A DNA stretch of 64,000 nucleotides from assembly GCF_007097365.1 (NCBI RefSeq), contig NZ_VJZR01000004.1:62001-126000 (forward strand). The letters are read 5' to 3'. Within the stretch, counting starts at the first letter, position 1. Each line of letters starts with the position of its first letter. The DNA comes from Flavobacterium franklandianum. Lineage in GTDB: Bacteria > Bacteroidota > Bacteroidia > Flavobacteriales > Flavobacteriaceae. The position numbers and the translations under genes were made by a program. The notes beneath the pieces are model-generated. The model did no database searches. It had not been told where the DNA came from and saw nothing but the letters and a program-made list of their open reading frames with translations. Shown piece by piece: positions 59,151 to 64,000 of the stretch.

Positions 59151-62100
59151 ATGAGAGAAAGTTCAACCTCATTAAATGAACACCAAATGGATAATACAAA
59201 CAACACTGTAGCAATTAATATAATCACAATCGAAAACGAGCAATTCTATAAAATATCCAATTGCGATAAGATGCGTCCTTTTTTTATGAGTATTGTAAGT
59301 GATTCCGATCATTGGATGTTTATTTCCAGTAATGGTGGGTTAACTGCGGGTAGAAAAAATGCTGAATTTGCTATCTTTCCTTATTACACAGATGATAAAA
59401 TAACCGAATTTGCCGATATTACAGGTAGTAAATCTATTTTTCAAATTCGTTTTGATGATAATGTAATGGTTTGGGAACCTTTTTCGGAACGATTCAATCA
59501 AAACTACAATCTCACCAGAAATATTTATAAAAACTTTTACGGAAACAAAGTTATTTTCGAAGAAATTCATAATGATTTACAACTGACTTTTAGATACCAA
59601 TGGAATTCTAGTAATCTTTTTGGTTTTGTAAAAAAATCCGAAATCACAAACCATTCAGGTATAGATTACAACATCACAGTTTTAGACGGGATTCAAAACA
59701 TTATGCCACATGGTGTCAATAGTGATTTACAATCTAGTACAAGTAATCTTGTTGATGCCTATAAAAGAAACGAACTGCACTCAGAAAGTGGCGTAGGTAT
59801 TTTTGCCCTAAGTGCCATTATTGTTGATAAAGCAGAACCAAGCGAAGCACTTAAAGCAAATATAGTTTGGTCACAGGGTATGAACAACCCAACTTATTTA
59901 TTGTCGTCTAAACAACTTCCTGCATTTAGAAAACTCCAAAAACTGACTGATGAAACCGATATAAAAGGTGAAAAAGGCGCCTATTTTATTTCAAACGAAT
60001 TGCATTTACCTCAAAATTCAACCGAAAAATGGAATATTATAACCAATGTCAATCAAAATCAATCACAAGTAATTCAGCTAAGTGAGTCTATAATTCACGA
60101 TAAAACGCTGGAAAGACAGCTTTACAACGATATCAAATTAGGAGAGCAAAATCTTATTGCGCTTACTGCTTCGGCTGATGGTTTGCAATTTACTGCCGAT
60201 AAATTTATTGATACCCGTCATTTTGCCAATACACTTTTCAACATTATGCGTGGCGGAATTTTTGATGATAATTATCAAATTGGCAAAAAAGATTTTACGC
60301 AGTATTTAACAAATGCAAATAGTGAAGTCTTTGAAAGAAATCAAGACTTTCTCCTAAATTTAAAGGATGAGTTTTCGTATGTCGAGTTGCTCGATTTGAT
60401 AGAAAACTACCAAGATCAAGATTTAGTGAGACTTTGCACTGAATATTTACCCTTAAAATTTAGTCGCCGACACGGAGATCCAAGTCGTCCTTGGAATAAA
60501 TTTTCTATCAATACCCGTAGTGAAGTTGATGGTTCAAAAATTCTAGATTACGAAGGAAATTGGAGAGATATTTTTCAAAACTGGGAAGCATTGGCGTATG
60601 CCTATCCAGATTTTATTGAAGGTATGATTCATAAATTCCTCAACGCATCAACATTTGATGGTTATAATCCTTACCGAGTTACCAAAAGCGGATTCGATTG
60701 GGAAGCCATAGAACCCGATAATCCGTGGTCCTATATTGGCTATTGGGGCGATCACCAAATCATTTATTTATTAAAATTTTTAGAGTTCATAGAAAAGTAC
60801 CATCCCGGAAAATTGAACTCCTATTTTGAAAAAGAATGTTTTGTTTATGCTGCAGTTCCTTATACCATAAAATCGTATCAAGATATTCTAAAAAACCCAA
60901 AAAACACTATTGAATACAGTCACAGTTGGGAGAAAAAAATCACTGTAGAACGCAATAAAATTGGTGCTGATGGAGCGTTAATTCGAAGTAATAGTGATGA
61001 AATTTATCATGTCAATTTTATCGAAAAAATACTAGCCACTGTTTTAGCTAAAATGTCAAACTTTATTCCCGAAGGCGGAATTTGGATGAATACCCAACGT
61101 CCAGAATGGAATGATGCCAACAATGCCTTGGTAGGAAATGGAGTTTCTATGGTCACCCTGTATTATTTGCATCGATTTTTGAAAACCTTTCAAAATATTA
61201 TAGAGTCCTCCGATTTAGAAACCATAAAAATTTCTAATGAAATGGTAGAATTTTATCATGAAGTTCGAGATTGTTTAGTAGAAAATCAACAATTACTTTC
61301 AGGTACAATTGATGATAAAATACGTAGAAAAATATTAGACCGTCTGGGAAAAGCAGCTTCTGAATATCGTTTTCAAGTATATAACAGTGGATTTTGGGGC
61401 AAGAAAAGAACCCATTCTATGTCTGGTCTAAAAGCATTCACAAAAGTATCTTTAGCATTTATTGAACATTCCATTCGTGCCAATCAAAGACCTGATAAAT
61501 TGTATCAAGCCTATAATTTGATGTCAATTACTACTGATGGAATTGTTATTTCTAACCTTAGCGAAATGCTCGAAGGTCAAGTAGCAGTGCTAAGTTCGGG
61601 ATATTTAAGCGCCAATGAATCTTTACAAATATTAGATGCGTTAAGAAATAGTAGTTTGTATCGTCCCGATCAAAACAGCTATATTTTGTATCCAAACAAA
61701 GATTTACCTAAATTTTTAGAAAAAAATAATATTCCAAAATCGAGTATCGAAAATTCTACTTTATTGAAAAAATTATTGGCTACTTCAAACCATTCAATCT
61801 TAAATATGGATTGTAAGGGCAATTATCATTTCAATGGAAATTTTCACAATGCCAATGATTTAAAAGTGGCTTTAGTGCAACTCAAAAGGCAAGAAGAATT
61901 TAAACTTTTGGTCGAAAAAGAGTCGGATACAATTCTTCAGATTTTTGAAGAGGTATTCAATCATAAAGCTTTTACTGGTAGATCTGGAACATTCTTTGGC
62001 TATGAAGGATTGGGTTCTATTTATTGGCATATGGTATCAAAATTACATTTGGCAGTATTAGAAGTAATCGAAAAAGCGTATCAGGACAATGAAGACAAAA

Positions 62101-62612
62101 CTGTGATAGACGCTTTGGCTTTGCATTATGTTGCAATTGGAGAAGGCATTGGTGTTCATAAATCGCCAGAAGTTTATGGCGCATTCCCTACCGACCCTTA
62201 CTCACACACACCTTCGCATCGCGGTGCTCAACAGCCGGGAATGACAGGTCAAGTAAAAGAAGATATTCTAACCAGAAAAGGAGAATTAGGGGTCAATGTA
62301 CATCAAGGCAAGTTAACTTTTGAACCTACTTTATTAAATAAAAATCAATTTCTACTACAAGGCGAAACGGTGATTTTTAATGATTTAGAAAACAAATCGT
62401 ATTCTATACATTTAGAAAAAGGAAGTTTGGCATTTACAGTTTGTCAAGTGCCCATAATTTATAAAATTGGTGAGCAGAATCAGATAGAAGTGGTATGCAA
62501 TAACAACCACACAGAAACTTTTTCATCATTGACATTGAACCTAGAAATGAGTCAAAAAATATTTCATCGTACAGGAGAAATTAGTCAACTAAAAGTAAGT
62601 ATTAACATTTAA
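59151..62612 (+). CDS. GH149-like beta-1,3-glucan phosphorylase, cytoplasmic
   Basis: An 1153-residue protein without a signal peptide. Length and layout (N-terminal beta domain, long (alpha/alpha)6 barrel, C-terminal beta domain) fit glycoside phosphorylases of the GH94/GH149/GH161 group. The putative general acid is D655 in RPEWNDANNALVGNG, like the WND block of GH94. Candidate phosphate and sugar contacts are in YSHTPSHRGAQQPGMTGQ. GH149 enzymes of about this size phosphorolyse beta-1,3-glucan to glucose 1-phosphate, which fits the GH16 and GH17 genes on each side. The start is the ATG at 59151; an ATG at 59187 is possible. I cannot exclude that it is a hydrolase or a family not yet named. 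Confidence 0.72.
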   Translation: MRESSTSLNEHQMDNTNNTVAINIITIENEQFYKISNCDKMRPFFMSIVSDSDHWMFISSNGGLTAGRKNAEFAIFPYYTDDKITEFADITGSKSIFQIRFDDNVMVWEPFSERFNQNYNLTRNIYKNFYGNKVIFEEIHNDLQLTFRYQWNSSNLFGFVKKSEITNHSGIDYNITVLDGIQNIMPHGVNSDLQSSTSNLVDAYKRNELHSESGVGIFALSAIIVDKAEPSEALKANIVWSQGMNNPTYLLSSKQLPAFRKLQKLTDETDIKGEKGAYFISNELHLPQNSTEKWNIITNVNQNQSQVIQLSESIIHDKTLERQLYNDIKLGEQNLIALTASADGLQFTADKFIDTRHFANTLFNIMRGGIFDDNYQIGKKDFTQYLTNANSEVFERNQDFLLNLKDEFSYVELLDLIENYQDQDLVRLCTEYLPLKFSRRHGDPSRPWNKFSINTRSEVDGSKILDYEGNWRDIFQNWEALAYAYPDFIEGMIHKFLNASTFDGYNPYRVTKSGFDWEAIEPDNPWSYIGYWGDHQIIYLLKFLEFIEKYHPGKLNSYFEKECFVYAAVPYTIKSYQDILKNPKNTIEYSHSWEKKITVERNKIGADGALIRSNSDEIYHVNFIEKILATVLAKMSNFIPEGGIWMNTQRPEWNDANNALVGNGVSMVTLYYLHRFLKTFQNIIESSDLETIKISNEMVEFYHEVRDCLVENQQLLSGTIDDKIRRKILDRLGKAASEYRFQVYNSGFWGKKRTHSMSGLKAFTKVSLAFIEHSIRANQRPDKLYQAYNLMSITTDGIVISNLSEMLEGQVAVLSSGYLSANESLQILDALRNSSLYRPDQNSYILYPNKDLPKFLEKNNIPKSSIENSTLLKKLLATSNHSILNMDCKGNYHFNGNFHNANDLKVALVQLKRQEEFKLLVEKESDTILQIFEEVFNHKAFTGRSGTFFGYEGLGSIYWHMVSKLHLAVLEVIEKAYQDNEDKTVIDALALHYVAIGEGIGVHKSPEVYGAFPTDPYSHTPSHRGAQQPGMTGQVKEDILTRKGELGVNVHQGKLTFEPTLLNKNQFLLQGETVIFNDLENKSYSIHLEKGSLAFTVCQVPIIYKIGEQNQIEVVCNNNHTETFSSLTLNLEMSQKIFHRTGEISQLKVSINI

Positions 62613-62616
62613 GTAA

Positions 62617-63882
62617 ATGAACAAAATATCAAAATTTGTACTACTTCTTTCAACAATTACACTATTATTTTCGTGTAGTAGCCAACATATGAATTCAAAA
62701 CAATCAGCAGAAAAAACCGCCAAAGATATTATAGGAAACCCAAATTATCAAGCCATTTGTTATGGTGGATTTAGGGAGAAAACAAGGGATATTGAACCGA
62801 CTATTGCTCAACTAAAGGAAGATTTGCAACTACTTTCGGCAATGAATATTAAAGTGCTGAGAACCTATAATGTGCATAATAAAGAGGTTTCAAATTTGTT
62901 GATCGCCATAAGAGAATTAAAGAAAGAAGACGCCAATTTTGAAATGTATCTAATGCTAGGTGCTTGGATTGATTGTAAAAATTCTTGGACCGCACTTCAG
63001 CCTATTCATAATATAGAAAGTGATCGAAATGCTATCGAAATTGCAGAAGCAGTAAGATTATCAAACGAATATCCAGATATTATCAAGATTATAGCTGTTG
63101 GGAATGAAGCGATGGTAAAATGGGCAGCCAGTTATTATGTCGAACCTGCCATCATTTTGAAATGGGTAAACTATTTGCAAAATTTAAAAAAAGATCAAAA
63201 ATTACCTGCGACTCTTTGGGTAACCAGTTCAGACAATTTTGCTTCTTGGGGCGGTGGAGACAACGAATATAAAGTAGAAGACTTAAACCAACTCATAATA
63301 GCAGTCGATTATATTTCAATACACACCTATCCAATGCATGATACGCATTATAATCCCAAATTTTGGGGAGTTTTAGAAAGCGAAAAACAACTATCTGAAA
63401 AGCAAAAAATTGATGCCGCAATGTTACGCTCCAGAGATTATGCTATGAATCAATACAAAGGGGTTTACAATTATATGAAATCGTTGGGAGTAGATAAACC
63501 AATTGCCATTGGCGAAACTGGCTGGTCTTCTTTATCGAGTGAGCTATATGGTGACCCAGGTTCCAAAGCGACAGACGAATACAAATCGGCAGTGTTTTAT
63601 AAACTCATGAGAGAGTGGACGGATAAAGAAAAAATATCTCTTTTTTACTTTGAAGCTTTCGATGAGCATTGGAAAGACAGCGGAAATCCTAAGGGTTCCG
63701 AGAATCATTTTGGATTAATTAATTTGCAAGGACAAGCCAAATATGCTCTATGGGAAATGGTAGATAAAGGCGTTTTTAAAAATTTGACTCGTGATGGAAA
63801 GCCCATTACAAAAACATATAATGGCAACGAAAAGGCTCTATGGCTGGATGTAAAAACGCCTTCTTTGTTGAAAAATAATTAA
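62617..63882 (+). CDS. GH17 beta-1,3-glucanase, lipoprotein
   Basis: A 421-residue lipoprotein (lipobox LLFSC, C20). The GH17 TIM barrel shows IKVLRTYNVHNKE, acid/base E164 in IIAVGNEAMVKWAA and nucleophile E300 in PIAIGETGWSS; SLFYFEAFDEHWK near the end is another family block. GH17 enzymes cut or rearrange beta-1,3-glucan; bacterial members include exo- and endo-laminarinases and transglycosylases. It starts 4 bp after the phosphorylase gene stop and is followed after 7 bp by another lipoprotein gene, so it is firmly inside the operon. Confidence 0.92.
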   Translation: MNKISKFVLLLSTITLLFSCSSQHMNSKQSAEKTAKDIIGNPNYQAICYGGFREKTRDIEPTIAQLKEDLQLLSAMNIKVLRTYNVHNKEVSNLLIAIRELKKEDANFEMYLMLGAWIDCKNSWTALQPIHNIESDRNAIEIAEAVRLSNEYPDIIKIIAVGNEAMVKWAASYYVEPAIILKWVNYLQNLKKDQKLPATLWVTSSDNFASWGGGDNEYKVEDLNQLIIAVDYISIHTYPMHDTHYNPKFWGVLESEKQLSEKQKIDAAMLRSRDYAMNQYKGVYNYMKSLGVDKPIAIGETGWSSLSSELYGDPGSKATDEYKSAVFYKLMREWTDKEKISLFYFEAFDEHWKDSGNPKGSENHFGLINLQGQAKYALWEMVDKGVFKNLTRDGKPITKTYNGNEKALWLDVKTPSLLKNN

Positions 63883-63889
63883 TTTAGTG

Positions 63890-64000
63890 ATGAAAAAAAA
63901 TCAATGCATTTTAAATCGTTTCAAAGTTTTAGTACTAATTTTTAGTATCACATTATCAATGAATAGCTGTAAAGTAACAAAGGAATTAAAAACTGAAGTT
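63890..64000 (+). CDS. Lipoprotein, N-terminal 37 codons (partial)
   Basis: An ATG at 63890 opens a frame that runs off the right edge. The visible part is a basic N-terminus, a hydrophobic core (FKVLVLIFSITLSM) and a lipobox (MNSC), so the product is a lipoprotein. It starts 7 bp after the GH17 gene and belongs to the same operon. The mature part is not in the window, so its function is unknown; another glycoside hydrolase or a glycan-binding protein is likely from context. Confidence 0.7.
   Translation, partial: MKKNQCILNRFKVLVLIFSITLSMNSCKVTKELKTEV

Overview
The window looks like a chromosomal segment of a Flavobacterium-type bacterium (Bacteroidota, class Flavobacteriia). The DNA is AT-rich, genes mostly lack Shine-Dalgarno sequences, one protein ends in a type IX secretion (T9SS) sorting domain, beta-propeller/Y_Y_Y sensor proteins are present, and most of the sequence is glycan-degradation genes. 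I see no tRNA, rRNA, CRISPR array, transposase or phage gene.

Region 1 (1-5427, minus strand) is an [FeFe]-hydrogenase operon: the H-cluster maturases HydG, HydF and HydE, a small 2Fe-2S thioredoxin-fold protein, and the start of a NuoF/HydB-like electron-transfer subunit that runs off the left edge. The catalytic subunit is not in the window. Two copies of a long inverted-repeat element sit inside this operon.

Region 2 (about 5.7-31 kb) is a large beta-mannan (acetylated galactoglucomannan-type) utilisation locus. A minus-strand block holds the set known from Bacteroides fragilis mannan catabolism: GH26 mannanase, sugar symporter, GH130 mannosylglucose phosphorylase and mannobiose/cellobiose 2-epimerase. 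It continues with GH31, a GH5_7-like mannanase and GH97. Flanking plus-strand genes add two carbohydrate esterases (CE2-like and SASA), GH3, an aldo/keto reductase, a divergent AraC regulator, GH2, GH27 and GH5. No SusC/SusD pair is present. An MTA/SAH nucleosidase and a PH-domain protein follow.

Region 3 (32.8-42.6 kb) is a signalling module. Two tandem periplasmic beta-propeller/Y_Y_Y histidine kinases have almost identical kinase domains. They are followed by a stand-alone receiver and a receiver fused to a class III adenylate cyclase, then by a convergent YitT-type membrane protein and an HD-domain protein. No DNA-binding output domain is seen in the module, so the predicted output is cAMP.

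Region 4 (43.0-48.5 kb) holds a GH63-like cytoplasmic glycosidase and an arsenic operon (ArsR, a DUF6428-like Cys-tailed protein, a LMW-PTP-type arsenate reductase and an ACR3 pump).

Region 5 (49-64 kb) is a probable beta-1,3-glucan (laminarin-like) locus: a T9SS-exported beta-sandwich protein, a membrane-spanning propeller/Y_Y_Y/LuxR-type regulator, then an operon of a glycosidase fused to a predicted outer-membrane beta-barrel, a glycan-binding lipoprotein, a GH16 lipoprotein, a large cytoplasmic GH149-like phosphorylase, a GH17 lipoprotein and the start of another lipoprotein. The GH-barrel fusion and the propeller-kinase-to-cyclase module are the least conventional systems here.

Two palindromic intergenic repeat families (CCTCCAGC.../TTGGCTTTAGCCAA and AAACACATAG...) are scattered between genes. 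All assignments are from reading the sequence; no database search was run.
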